In this document: positions 1 to 5,730 of the stretch, in pieces
Numbering within the stretch: the stretch's first letter is position 1
Layout: each line of letters begins with the position of its first letter
DNA from: Peptococcaceae bacterium UBA2264
Lineage (GTDB): Bacteria > Bacillota > Desulfitobacteriia > Desulfitobacteriales > Desulfitobacteriaceae
Direction: 5' to 3'
NCBI GenBank assembly: GCA_002347475.1
Contig: DDXI01000129.1
Span: 1 to 8,384, forward strand
DNA length: 8,384 nucleotides
Translations under genes and position numbers: made by a program
The notes under the pieces: model-generated
What the model was told of the DNA's origin: nothing
The model's input: the letters and a program-made list of their open reading frames with translations, nothing else
The model's database searches: none

Positions 1-386
1 ATATCAGCCAGATTCATGCCGCGGGTAGTAAATGCTTCCCGCACCATTTTAGTTATTGCTGCCTCAGCTTCCTCAGAAGTACATTTCCCGGAGTATTCCA
101 TGATAACTCCAAAAGCATTCTCCGAAAGACCGACGGCCACAGCAGCTGAGATCAAATCACCAGGAACATCGCTGACAATCGAACCATAAGCCGTGGGCAC
201 AAGCGAACCTTCCGGAATTTCCAATTGAGAATCAAATTCGCAGCCCGGTGGCAGAATTGAGCTGACCCGCAGCAGGTTCACATTTCCAATTTTTGCTTTT
301 AACAAGGCGTTATCGAAAGCCGTCAGCTTGCTGTGACCTTCGGCGCTGGCTGCCGTAATAAAAAACTTTTTCGGTGTCGGTAACAT
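1..386 (-). CDS. pdaD: Pyruvoyl-dependent arginine decarboxylase (partial, 3' end outside window)
   Basis: This enzyme decarboxylates arginine to agmatine, the first step of the agmatine route to putrescine and spermidine, in the cytoplasm. The 128 visible codons follow the archaeal/bacterial PvlArgDC family throughout: a GNVNLLRVSSILPPG block (residues 34-48), a VPTAYG block (63-68), SDVPG (72-76) and IMEYSGKC (95-102). By analogy with the Methanocaldococcus enzyme (cleavage Ser52/Ser53), self-cleavage should fall between Ser42 and Ser43, making the Ser43-derived pyruvoyl group. Asn37 and Glu97 correspond to active-site Asn47 and Glu109 of that enzyme. The family is usually 150-170 residues, so roughly the last 25-40 are lost at the window edge. 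The ATG at 386 is preceded by GGGGGAG at a good distance and by a clear promoter. Family assignment is confident; substrate specificity is inferred from the family. Confidence 0.93.
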   Translation of the reverse strand, partial: MLPTPKKFFITAASAEGHSKLTAFDNALLKAKIGNVNLLRVSSILPPGCEFDSQLEIPEGSLVPTAYGSIVSDVPGDLISAAVAVGLSENAFGVIMEYSGKCTSEEAEAAITKMVREAFTTRGMNLAD

Positions 387-427
387 TACTTCAACTCCCC
401 CGTAATCTAAAATAAGATACAAGCATT

Positions 428-455
428 ATTATATACAGAAAGAAACAGAAAGCAA
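428..455 (-). promoter_or_regulatory. Sigma-A-type promoter of pdaD
   Basis: Read on the minus strand, a TTGCTT box (450-455) and a perfect TATAAT box (428-433) are separated by 16 bp. Transcription would start near 421 and give a leader of about 35 nt before the pdaD ATG at 386. It lies after the terminator of the upstream glycosyltransferase, so pdaD appears to be transcribed on its own. Confidence 0.7.
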
Positions 456-524
456 AGATATCCCTGCTAACAAACATCAAAACGAAGATAAGGCATGCGG
501 CACAACTTATCCAGATAAGACTCA

Positions 525-542
525 GATGAATTTGATGAATTT
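525..542. repeat. Perfect 9-bp tandem duplication (GATGAATTT x2)
   Basis: Two identical adjacent copies of GATGAATTT lie between the glycosyltransferase terminator and the pdaD promoter. No function is visible; it is one of several short intergenic tandem duplications in this window. Confidence 0.75.
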
Positions 543-574
543 CTGTTAAGTAAGTTACAAGTTATTTCAAGGCG

Positions 575-600
575 TAAAAAAGGGCACTTGCAAAAGCGCC
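575..600 (-). terminator. Rho-independent terminator of the glycosyltransferase gene
   Basis: On the minus strand GGCGCTT (600-594) pairs with AAGTGCC (589-583), including one G-U pair, around a 4-nt loop. It is followed by C and a run of six T (581-576). It sits about 70 bp after the glycosyltransferase stop codon at 673, which separates that transcript from pdaD. Confidence 0.75.
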
Positions 601-672
601 ACATTTTTAACCTGAATCTCTGACTGCACATAATACTGCCAAACAAGGATTCTAAACGATAATAACGCAAAA

Positions 673-1959
673 CTAGCTGCGGTTAACGGCTGAGAGCTTC
701 TTATGTTTGGCAACTTCGTGATAGCTGATCGAGCGGGTATGCACTGTATGCGACCATTGTTTGTCCTTACTATTCAAGAAACCGAGAAAAACGATAGGGA
801 TCCAGCTGTATATGAAAATAGGATACAAGATCAAACCAACATAAGCACGCCAGGGAAGCCTGTCCAAAGCCAAGGCAGCGATGGGATATAGGTATTGGAA
901 TGCCGACAGGATTTGCCAACCTGTCCAGGGCATAACCAGCGCAAAAAGATGGGTATAATGCGGCTGAAGAGCTGAAACCAGGTTGGTTAGCATGAAAAAG
1001 GTAGCAATCATAACCAAGGCTGGCTGAAAAAGATGAATCGCTGAATCAATATAGGTCCATTTACGTTCCTTGATTCCTCTCAGTATCAAGGGTAAAAAGT
1101 AACGGCTGGCAACATCAACCTGGCCTTGGGCCCAGCGTTTTCTTTGCCGCCAGGATTGGGCAAAGGTTAAGGGTTTTTCATCATAAACTACAGCATCATG
1201 AGCCCAGGAAGTCTTGATCCCATGGCTCAGAGCCTTCATGCTGAATTCCAGATCCTCAGTCAGGGAAGTAGCCCCCCAGCCAAACTGCTTCAAAACTGAG
1301 GTTGAAATACACATCCCCGTACCGCCCAACATATTAGATAATCCGATATTATATCGGGCTAATTGCAGCATTCTGTTACTTAACCAGAAAGCAATCGAAA
1401 AAGTATTGGTTACCCAAGTGTCAAAAGGATTCTTGGAATCCAAATAACACTGGACGATTTTTTCTCCCTGACAAAGTTTACTGTTCATTTCGAATAAAAA
1501 GTTGTCTTTGACTAAATTGTCGGCATCAAAAATTACAACAGCATCATATTGCCGTTCCATTCGGAACATGCGATGGAACATCCATTCCAAGGCAAAGCCT
1601 TTACCTTTTTTAACACTGTTAAAACGCTGATGCACTGATGCTCCGGCATTGCGGGCAATTAAAGCTGTCTTATCGGTACAATTGTCGGCAACTACAAAAA
1701 CATCATATAATTCCCGCGGATAATCGATTTGCAGTAAATTATCAACCAATGGTTCTATAACATTTTCTTCATTATGGGCTGCTACAACTATGGCAAAAGT
1801 TTTTTCCGGAACCGTTACCTTGGTTTCTTTTTTCCTGTAAAGTCCGAACATTGAAAGCATGAAGTAATAGAAGGTAAAAAATATGATGATTACCTGAACT
1901 GGCAGCATGATTCCGTTGAAGACCTGGGTTGCTAATATCCCAGTAAAAGATTCTAACAT
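673..1959 (-). CDS. Processive family-2 membrane glycosyltransferase
   Basis: This is a membrane-bound GT2 enzyme that would transfer sugars from nucleotide-sugar donors, probably to build or extend an exopolysaccharide or envelope glycan at the inner face of the membrane. The 428 residues run as: one N-terminal membrane helix (about 18-40), a GT-A catalytic domain (about 52-290) and hydrophobic C-terminal helices (about 308-330, 335-362 and 373-396). The hallmark motifs of processive GT2 enzymes are intact: AHNEE (61-65), a DAD metal/nucleotide site (145-147), TED (234-236, the presumed catalytic Asp236) and QRKRW (272-276, the QxxRW acceptor motif). The ATG at 1959 has an excellent AGGGGAGG ribosome-binding site. 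It resembles the IcaA/hyaluronan-synthase-like superfamily, but no polysaccharide partner genes (deacetylase, polymerase, export) lie beside it. The sugar and product cannot be named, and I give no symbol. Confidence 0.9.
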   Translation of the reverse strand: MLESFTGILATQVFNGIMLPVQVIIIFFTFYYFMLSMFGLYRKKETKVTVPEKTFAIVVAAHNEENVIEPLVDNLLQIDYPRELYDVFVVADNCTDKTALIARNAGASVHQRFNSVKKGKGFALEWMFHRMFRMERQYDAVVIFDADNLVKDNFLFEMNSKLCQGEKIVQCYLDSKNPFDTWVTNTFSIAFWLSNRMLQLARYNIGLSNMLGGTGMCISTSVLKQFGWGATSLTEDLEFSMKALSHGIKTSWAHDAVVYDEKPLTFAQSWRQRKRWAQGQVDVASRYFLPLILRGIKERKWTYIDSAIHLFQPALVMIATFFMLTNLVSALQPHYTHLFALVMPWTGWQILSAFQYLYPIAALALDRLPWRAYVGLILYPIFIYSWIPIVFLGFLNSKDKQWSHTVHTRSISYHEVAKHKKLSAVNRS

Positions 1960-1983
1960 ATCAAACCTCCCCTAAACGATAAA

Positions 1984-2012
1984 ATAGTATCACAACTTAT
2001 TTTTCTGCGCAA
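1984..2012 (-). promoter_or_regulatory. Putative promoter of the glycosyltransferase gene
   Basis: On the minus strand TTGCGC (2007-2012) and TACTAT (1984-1989) are separated by 17 bp. This predicts a start near 1977 and a leader of only about 18-20 nt carrying the ribosome-binding site. It falls in the gap after the DUF1294 gene, suggesting the glycosyltransferase can be transcribed separately. I see no convincing terminator between the two genes, so read-through is also possible. Confidence 0.5.
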
Positions 2013-2049
2013 GTAACAAGTAAACCGCTTCTGCTGCAAAAGAAACAAT

Positions 2050-2081
2050 CTGCTTCAAAATATTTCTGCCTCAAAATACTG
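2050..2081. repeat. Imperfect 16-bp tandem duplication
   Basis: CTGCTTCAAAATATTT (2050-2065) is followed directly by CTGCCTCAAAATACTG (2066-2081), matching at 13 of 16 positions. It lies in the gap between the DUF1294 and glycosyltransferase genes, just upstream of the latter's promoter. No function is evident. Confidence 0.6.
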
Positions 2082-2098
2082 TCAGTGTACTTATATAC

Positions 2099-2410
2099 TC
2101 AGACGAATCTCGCTGATAAATGAATGTAAGTATAATATAAGAAAGCAATTTCCAAAAAGTTCAGGACAATCAGCAGAGGTACACCTGTAACAAACTTCAG
2201 ATGACGGGTCTTGTGGTGAAAAACTTTCATCCCCGCATAAAGCCCAACAGCACCCAGTAACAAACCCTTAAATAAAAGGTTCGCTTCCGGAATCCTCCTT
2301 AAATCCCTTTGTGAGTTGCGTTTATCCAGGTACATATTAAAAAAAACAAAGACATTCCAGAAGGTAATGGATAATAAAAATATCCTGGCATAAATATCTT
2401 CGAAAAGCAT
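2099..2410 (-). CDS. DUF1294 family small membrane protein
   Basis: This is a 103-residue inner-membrane protein of unknown function. The family signature is clear: after a first membrane helix (about 9-27) come Asp29-Lys30 and RRIPE (38-42). A second helix follows (about 45-62), then the family's most typical stretch, HHKTRHLKF (65-73), and a third helix (about 74-94). This order (DK, RIPE, helix, HKT-K-F, helix) and the length are those of DUF1294 proteins. In other bacteria the domain also occurs fused to cold-shock domains, but no such domain is present here. The ATG at 2410 follows a GGGAGAAGG ribosome-binding site. Only weak promoter candidates are visible upstream (for example TATCCT on the minus strand near 2485). 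It precedes the glycosyltransferase on the same strand by 139 bp, which is not tight enough to imply joint function. Confidence 0.85.
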   Translation of the reverse strand: MLFEDIYARIFLLSITFWNVFVFFNMYLDKRNSQRDLRRIPEANLLFKGLLLGAVGLYAGMKVFHHKTRHLKFVTGVPLLIVLNFLEIAFLYYTYIHLSARFV

Positions 2411-2592
2411 ATATCCTTCTCCCTTATCCCGAATCCTGTATCCTGCAAATATTTATTCTGTAAAAATACTTCCATTCTTTAAGGATACTCTTTCTGCCCA
2501 GGCTTTGCCATAGAGATTTTGAGAAACCGGAGTTTTTTTCCGGGAATGCAAGAATTCTGAGCTTTCACAAAAATAATCAGCATTTCAGCAAG

Positions 2593-2619
2593 GAATCAGC
2601 CATAGAATCAGCCATAGAA
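2593..2619. repeat. 12-bp tandem duplication (GAATCAGCCATA x2, plus GAA)
   Basis: Two perfect adjacent copies of GAATCAGCCATA (2593-2604 and 2605-2616) are followed by the first three bases of a third copy. It lies about 130 bp upstream of the pckG promoter. It could be replication slippage or a paired regulator site; the sequence alone does not decide. Confidence 0.75.
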
Positions 2620-2639
2620 GTATACTAAAAATTAATTCC

Positions 2640-2665
2640 GGATAAATGACCAGGATAAATTACTA
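2640..2665. repeat. Imperfect 13-bp tandem duplication
   Basis: GGATAAATGACCA (2640-2652) is followed directly by GGATAAATTACTA (2653-2665), 11 of 13 identical. It sits between the 12-bp duplication and the pckG promoter. The two repeats are unrelated in sequence. Confidence 0.55.
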
Positions 2666-2728
2666 AATGATATATTAAGGAAAATATTTATTAAAGACCT
2701 GTTTTAAGTACTAATTTTGAAAAACCCC

Positions 2729-2756
2729 TTTTAAAATTTCTCTTTTTGAGTATAAT
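2729..2756 (+). promoter_or_regulatory. Putative promoter of pckG
   Basis: A perfect TATAAT box lies at 2751-2756. The -35 region is poor: TTTTAA at 2729-2734 with a 16-bp spacer is the best candidate, and a better-looking TTGAAA at 2717-2722 is too far away (28 bp). A start near 2763 would give an untranslated leader of about 115 nt. The weak -35 is compatible with dependence on an activator, but that is inference. Confidence 0.55.
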
Positions 2757-2798
2757 TAATGAGGGTGAATGGTTTTTTCTAGTCCTACATGGCAAACG

Positions 2799-2812
2799 AT
2801 GCTAAATGCTAA
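2799..2812. repeat. Perfect 7-bp tandem duplication (ATGCTAA x2)
   Basis: ATGCTAA is repeated back to back in the pckG leader, immediately before the inverted repeat at 2809-2841. No function is visible. Confidence 0.55.
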
Positions 2813-2841
2813 CTAGTTAAAAATCATTATTTTAACATTAG
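2809..2841 (+). promoter_or_regulatory. Inverted repeat / AT-rich hairpin in the pckG leader
   Basis: GTTAAAA (2816-2822) is the perfect complement of TTTTAAC (2830-2836) around a 7-nt centre. The arms extend through a small internal loop to CTAA (2809-2812) and TTAG (2838-2841). It lies in the predicted transcript about 25 nt upstream of the ribosome-binding site and has no following T-run, so it is not a simple terminator. It may be an operator or an mRNA structure; being AT-rich, it would be weak as RNA. Confidence 0.4.
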
Positions 2842-2878
2842 ATTACTAAAAGAAATACTAAAGAAAGTGGTGAATAAT

Positions 2879-4672
2879 ATGAGTGCCCACAAAAAACTGG
2901 ATGCATGGGTAAAAGAAATTACAGAATTATGTAAGCCGGAAAATGTTTACTGGTGTGATGGTTCCAAGGAAGAATATGACCGTCTGATGCAGGAGTGTAT
3001 TGACGCAGGATTGGCTATACCCTTAAAGAAACGCCCGGGCTGTGTCCTCTTCCGCAGCGACCCCTCTGATGTGGCCCGTGTTGAACAGCGTACTTATATT
3101 GCATCTAAATTAGAAAAAGATGCCGGTCCAACTAATAACTGGATCGACCCGGTAGAACTCAAGAAAACCTTGACCGAATTGTACACAGGTTGCATGAAGG
3201 GCAGAACTCTATATGTAATCCCTTATTCCATGGGACCTGTCGGTTCTCCTCTTTCCAAGATTGGTGTTGAAATTACTGATAGCATTTACGTTGTTTGTAA
3301 TATGATCATCATGACCCGCGTGGGCACAAAGGTAATGGAAGTACTGGGCACTGACGGCGAGTTTGTACCCTGTCTGCATTCCGTGGGCAAACCCTTAGCT
3401 CCCGGAGAAAAAGATTTAAAATGGCCTTGCGCTCCGATGGAGTATAAATACATCAGCCATTTCCCGGAAGAAAGGGCCATCTGGTCTTATGGTTCCGGCT
3501 ATGGCGGCAATGCTCTTTTAGGCAAAAAATGTTTTGCCCTGCGTATTGCTTCCGTCCAAGCCCGTGATGAGGGCTGGATGGCTGAGCATATGCTTATTCT
3601 CAAACTCACTGATCCCAAAGGCGAGAGCAAATACGTCTGCGGAGCTTTTCCCAGTGCATGCGGCAAGACCAATCTGGCCATGCTGATTCCAACCGTTCCA
3701 GGCTGGAAAGTTGAAACTGTTGGTGACGATATCGCCTGGCTGAGATTTGGTGCTGATGGCAGATTATATGCTATCAATCCTGAAGCTGGCTTCTTCGGTG
3801 TTGCAACCGGAACTTCCTATGATTCCAACTACAATGCCATGAAGACTTTGGATAAGGGAAATTCCATCTTTACCAATGTCGGACTAACTGATGATGGCGA
3901 TGTCTGGTGGGAAGGCATCGGCACAGATGCTCCAGCTCATTTAATCGATTGGAAAGGCAATGACTGGGCGCCTGGTTCCAAGGATCCGGCCGCACATGCA
4001 AATTCCCGTTTTACCACCCCGGCCAGTCAGTGTCCGGTAATTGCCGACACTTGGGAAGACCCCAATGGTGTGCCGATTTCGGCAATTCTGATCGGCGGAC
4101 GCCGTCCCAGCACTATTCCTCTGGTTCACCAAAGCTTTGACTGGAACCACGGTGTATTCCTGGGCTCCATCATGGGTTCGGAAATCACCGCTGCTTCCAT
4201 CGATGCCAACATTGGTAAAGTACGGCGCGATCCTTTCGCCATGCTGCCTTTCATTGGTTATCATGTCTGTGATTATCTCCAACACTGGCTGGACATCGGT
4301 GCTAATGCCCCTGATCCGGAAAAACTGCCGAAGATCTTCTATGTCAACTGGTTCCGCAAAGACGAAAGCGGCAAATGGCTGTGGCCTGGCTACGGCGAAA
4401 ACAGCCGTGTCCTGAAATGGGTTATCGAAAGATGTTCCGGCGAAGGCGAAGCAGTTACGACCGAAATCGGTTACATGCCGACCGTAAATGCTATTGATCG
4501 TACTGGAATCGATGTCAGTGATGCCGAAATGACAGAACTGCTCAAAGTTGACAAAGCTCAATGGCTGAATGAAGTTGCTTCCATTCGTGAGCATTATGCC
4601 ACCTATGGCCCGACTCTTCCCAAAGAATTAATCAACCAGGTTGATGCTCTGGAAAAACGCCTGAAAGGTTAA
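2879..4672 (+). CDS. pckG: Phosphoenolpyruvate carboxykinase, GTP type
   Basis: This cytosolic enzyme interconverts oxaloacetate + GTP and phosphoenolpyruvate + GDP + CO2. It links the C4-acid pool to gluconeogenesis, or works in the carboxylating direction in some anaerobes. The protein has 597 residues, the usual length of the GTP class (ATP-type enzymes are about 530 and unrelated in these motifs). Counted from ATG 2879: substrate-binding Arg67 in RVEQRT; YGGN (208-211); a metal-binding KK pair (216-217) and His237; the P-loop FPSACGKTN (257-265), with the class-specific Cys261 and Lys263; the metal site DD (283-284); NPEAGFFG (300-307); and NSRFT (375-379). All expected catalytic residues are present. 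An in-frame GTG at 2867 would add four residues, but it lies inside the best Shine-Dalgarno match (AAGTGGTGA, 2865-2873), so the ATG at 2879 is chosen. It stands alone between its own promoter and a strong terminator. Its GC content looks somewhat higher than that of its neighbours, perhaps from high expression. Confidence 0.97.
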   Translation: MSAHKKLDAWVKEITELCKPENVYWCDGSKEEYDRLMQECIDAGLAIPLKKRPGCVLFRSDPSDVARVEQRTYIASKLEKDAGPTNNWIDPVELKKTLTELYTGCMKGRTLYVIPYSMGPVGSPLSKIGVEITDSIYVVCNMIIMTRVGTKVMEVLGTDGEFVPCLHSVGKPLAPGEKDLKWPCAPMEYKYISHFPEERAIWSYGSGYGGNALLGKKCFALRIASVQARDEGWMAEHMLILKLTDPKGESKYVCGAFPSACGKTNLAMLIPTVPGWKVETVGDDIAWLRFGADGRLYAINPEAGFFGVATGTSYDSNYNAMKTLDKGNSIFTNVGLTDDGDVWWEGIGTDAPAHLIDWKGNDWAPGSKDPAAHANSRFTTPASQCPVIADTWEDPNGVPISAILIGGRRPSTIPLVHQSFDWNHGVFLGSIMGSEITAASIDANIGKVRRDPFAMLPFIGYHVCDYLQHWLDIGANAPDPEKLPKIFYVNWFRKDESGKWLWPGYGENSRVLKWVIERCSGEGEAVTTEIGYMPTVNAIDRTGIDVSDAEMTELLKVDKAQWLNEVASIREHYATYGPTLPKELINQVDALEKRLKG

Positions 4673-4698
4673 TTACTGTTAAATGCTGTTAATTGCTC

Positions 4699-4738
4699 AA
4701 CAGCCCATCATATCTTGATATGATGGGCTGTTTTTTTT
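4699..4738 (+). terminator. Strong rho-independent terminator of pckG
   Basis: A 16-bp perfect stem (4699-4714 with 4717-4732), built around ACAGCCCATCATATC and its complement, has a minimal 2-nt apex (a 4-6-nt loop in practice) and runs straight into eight T (4731-4738). It lies 26 bp after the pckG stop. On the opposite strand no T-run follows, so it should act mainly on pckG although the EcsC-family gene converges on it. Confidence 0.92.
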
Positions 4739-4748
4739 GCAGCGGATC

Positions 4749-4766
4749 AGGCTGAATAGGCTGAAG
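4749..4766. repeat. 9-bp tandem duplication (AGGCTGAAT/AGGCTGAAG)
   Basis: Two adjacent 9-mers, 8 of 9 identical, lie between the pckG terminator and the stop codon of the convergent EcsC-family gene. No function is visible. Confidence 0.55.
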
Positions 4767-4779
4767 TTGATAATTGAGA

Positions 4780-5517
4780 TTACTGATCCTGCCCAGTTTT
4801 TGGCAGCAACCGCAGTCGGTAACAGTTGATAGCTGTTTCTCCCAATTTATCCATTAACTTATAGTTGGCATAAGCCCCCACAAAGGCTCCGATTCCCGGA
4901 ACCAGCTGGAGCATCTTGGCCAAATCAATATAATCACGGTACTCTTGCTGAAAGGCGCGCCAGTCAAAACTTTTCAGATCAGGAGGAAGTTCCTGCAGAT
5001 ATTCTTCCCAATTGACAATTCGCTGAAAAACGACCGCTCTTTTCTGTGCTGAGGAAAAGGTCAGCTGGAAGAGAGTCAGAATGTAGATTCTTTCCCGAAT
5101 ATCCTTGACATCGAAACCATAGATGCTGGCAGCCTCAAAGAGAAACTTGATTTTTAAGCTCAGAAGAAGAGGGAAATCAGCCAGTCCGAGAAAGATTCCG
5201 CCTGCTCCGGTTCCCGCTCCCGTAGTTAAGGCAGCTTTGCGGTAAAAGGCTAATTTTTCCCGGCAGGACTTGTCTCTCTCTTCCAAGGAGCCCTGGTAAA
5301 GTGCCGACTTACGGGTAGTATACTCTGAACCCAGCAGCACCGCTTTGGTCATATTACTGATGGCAAAAGTAAAAGCAGCCTGCACTTTGTCCGGAATCAA
5401 ATCGTTAAATTTTGTCTGCAGCCTTTTCGTCAGCTTGCTGGAAATCGACGGTTTTTTCAGCATCTTTTTTTGCCAGTGCTGAAGTTCCTGCCTTACTTTT
5501 TCTTGATATGTCTCCAT
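4780..5517 (-). CDS. EcsC family protein
   Basis: This 245-residue protein matches the EcsC family, named from the third gene of the Bacillus ecsABC locus; its biochemical role is unknown. The family core is visible. A glycine-rich hydrophobic segment, GAGTGAGG (100-107) followed by LGLADFPLL (110-118), leads into a helix ending in IYGFD (132-136). A second hairpin-like hydrophobic segment PGIGAFVGAYANY (207-219) lies near the C-terminus. The first 95 residues are charged and helical. There is no signal peptide; the two Gly-rich segments probably sit in or on the membrane. The ATG at 5517 has an AGGGGGAAG ribosome-binding site. No ecsAB ABC transporter genes are beside it, so nothing here ties it to that exporter. 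It is divergent from the cvfB-like gene and convergent with pckG. Confidence 0.85.
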   Translation of the reverse strand: METYQEKVRQELQHWQKKMLKKPSISSKLTKRLQTKFNDLIPDKVQAAFTFAISNMTKAVLLGSEYTTRKSALYQGSLEERDKSCREKLAFYRKAALTTGAGTGAGGIFLGLADFPLLLSLKIKFLFEAASIYGFDVKDIRERIYILTLFQLTFSSAQKRAVVFQRIVNWEEYLQELPPDLKSFDWRAFQQEYRDYIDLAKMLQLVPGIGAFVGAYANYKLMDKLGETAINCYRLRLLPKTGQDQ

Positions 5518-5585
5518 ACTTCCCCCTCAAAACCTGTCACAAGCTCTGAATGAATCGGTTTTTTCCTCATTCTGCCTGCTCATTG

Positions 5586-5608
5586 ATTTATAGATTTATT
5601 TATAGATT
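5586..5608. repeat. 11-bp direct repeat ATTTATAGATT x2 (12-bp period)
   Basis: Identical ATTTATAGATT copies at 5586-5596 and 5598-5608 are separated by one base. They lie in the divergent promoter region and overlap the possible -10 sequences of the EcsC-family gene, so they may reflect duplicated -10 elements or a regulator site. Confidence 0.7.
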
Positions 5609-5629
5609 AATTCAGGATCAAGATATCAA
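5601..5629 (-). promoter_or_regulatory. Possible promoter of the EcsC-family gene
   Basis: On the minus strand TTGATA (5624-5629) is a good -35 box. Possible -10 boxes are TCTATA with a 17-bp spacer (5601-5606) or TATAAA with 19 bp. Neither is ideal, so the position is approximate. The leader would be about 75-80 nt. Confidence 0.35.
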
Positions 5630-5632
5630 GAT
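5617..5632. repeat. Perfect 8-bp tandem duplication (ATCAAGAT x2)
   Basis: ATCAAGAT is repeated back to back between the two divergent promoters and overlaps the proposed -35 of the EcsC-family gene. It could be slippage or a paired protein-binding site. Confidence 0.6.
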
Positions 5633-5664
5633 AATGAGAATACCACTGATCTTAACCCTCAATG

Positions 5665-5673
5665 TGTTATAAT
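5665..5673 (+). promoter_or_regulatory. Extended -10 promoter of the cvfB-like gene
   Basis: TGTTATAAT is a perfect TATAAT (5668-5673) with the TGn extension that lets sigma-A promoters work with a weak -35. No good -35 box lies at 16-18 bp. Transcription from about 5680 would give a leader of roughly 48 nt up to the proposed ATT start at 5728. Confidence 0.6.
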
Positions 5674-5710
5674 TAAAGGGTCAGCGTCAAACCAGAGCAA
5701 CCGGGACCAG

Positions 5711-5730
5711 AAAAGGAGGACATCACTATT
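5711..5730 (+). promoter_or_regulatory. Shine-Dalgarno sequence and ATT start codon of the cvfB-like gene
   Basis: AAAAGGAGGA (5711-5720) is a near-perfect Shine-Dalgarno sequence. Eight bases after its AGGAGG comes ATT ATT GAG in the frame of the S1 protein. No ATG, GTG or TTG occurs in that frame between the upstream stop (TAA at 5674) and this point, and the out-of-frame TTG at 5732 leads nowhere useful. Related proteins commonly begin Met-Ile-Glu-x-Gly-Lys (from memory), and ATT-ATT-GAG-GTT-GGC-AAG gives exactly that with ATT in place of ATG, so 5728 is the most likely initiation codon. Confidence 0.7.

Larger units (their letters stand above)
2411..2878. other. 468-bp non-coding region between divergent genes
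   Basis: There is no credible gene here on either strand: only very short open stretches without ribosome-binding sites. The left part must hold the DUF1294 promoter, which I could not place with confidence. The middle holds a 12-bp tandem duplication (2593-2619) and a 13-bp imperfect one (2640-2665). The right part, from about 2720, is very AT-rich and holds the pckG promoter and its leader of about 115 nt, with a 7-bp tandem duplication and an inverted repeat. No known riboswitch was recognised. Confidence 0.7.

Noticed and set aside
467..670. A 67-codon cysteine-rich open stretch on the minus strand directly after the glycosyltransferase stop
   Set aside because: It has no ribosome-binding site, resembles no family, and runs straight through the glycosyltransferase terminator at 575-600.
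2527..2543. CCGGA-GTTTTTT-TCCGG hairpin as a terminator
   Set aside because: The stem is only 5 bp, no T-run follows on either strand, and no gene ends nearby.
2789..2812. Seven-codon upstream open frame in the pckG leader (ATG to TAA)
   Set aside because: No Shine-Dalgarno sequence precedes it and the coding content is trivial; it looks fortuitous.
2867..2869. GTG start for pckG four codons upstream
   Set aside because: It lies inside the best Shine-Dalgarno match and would leave the start without one; ATG 2879 has proper spacing.
3941..4594. Long open frame antisense to pckG (217 codons)
   Set aside because: It is fully inside the well-supported pckG coding sequence, without a ribosome-binding site or recognisable domain; it is a codon-bias shadow.
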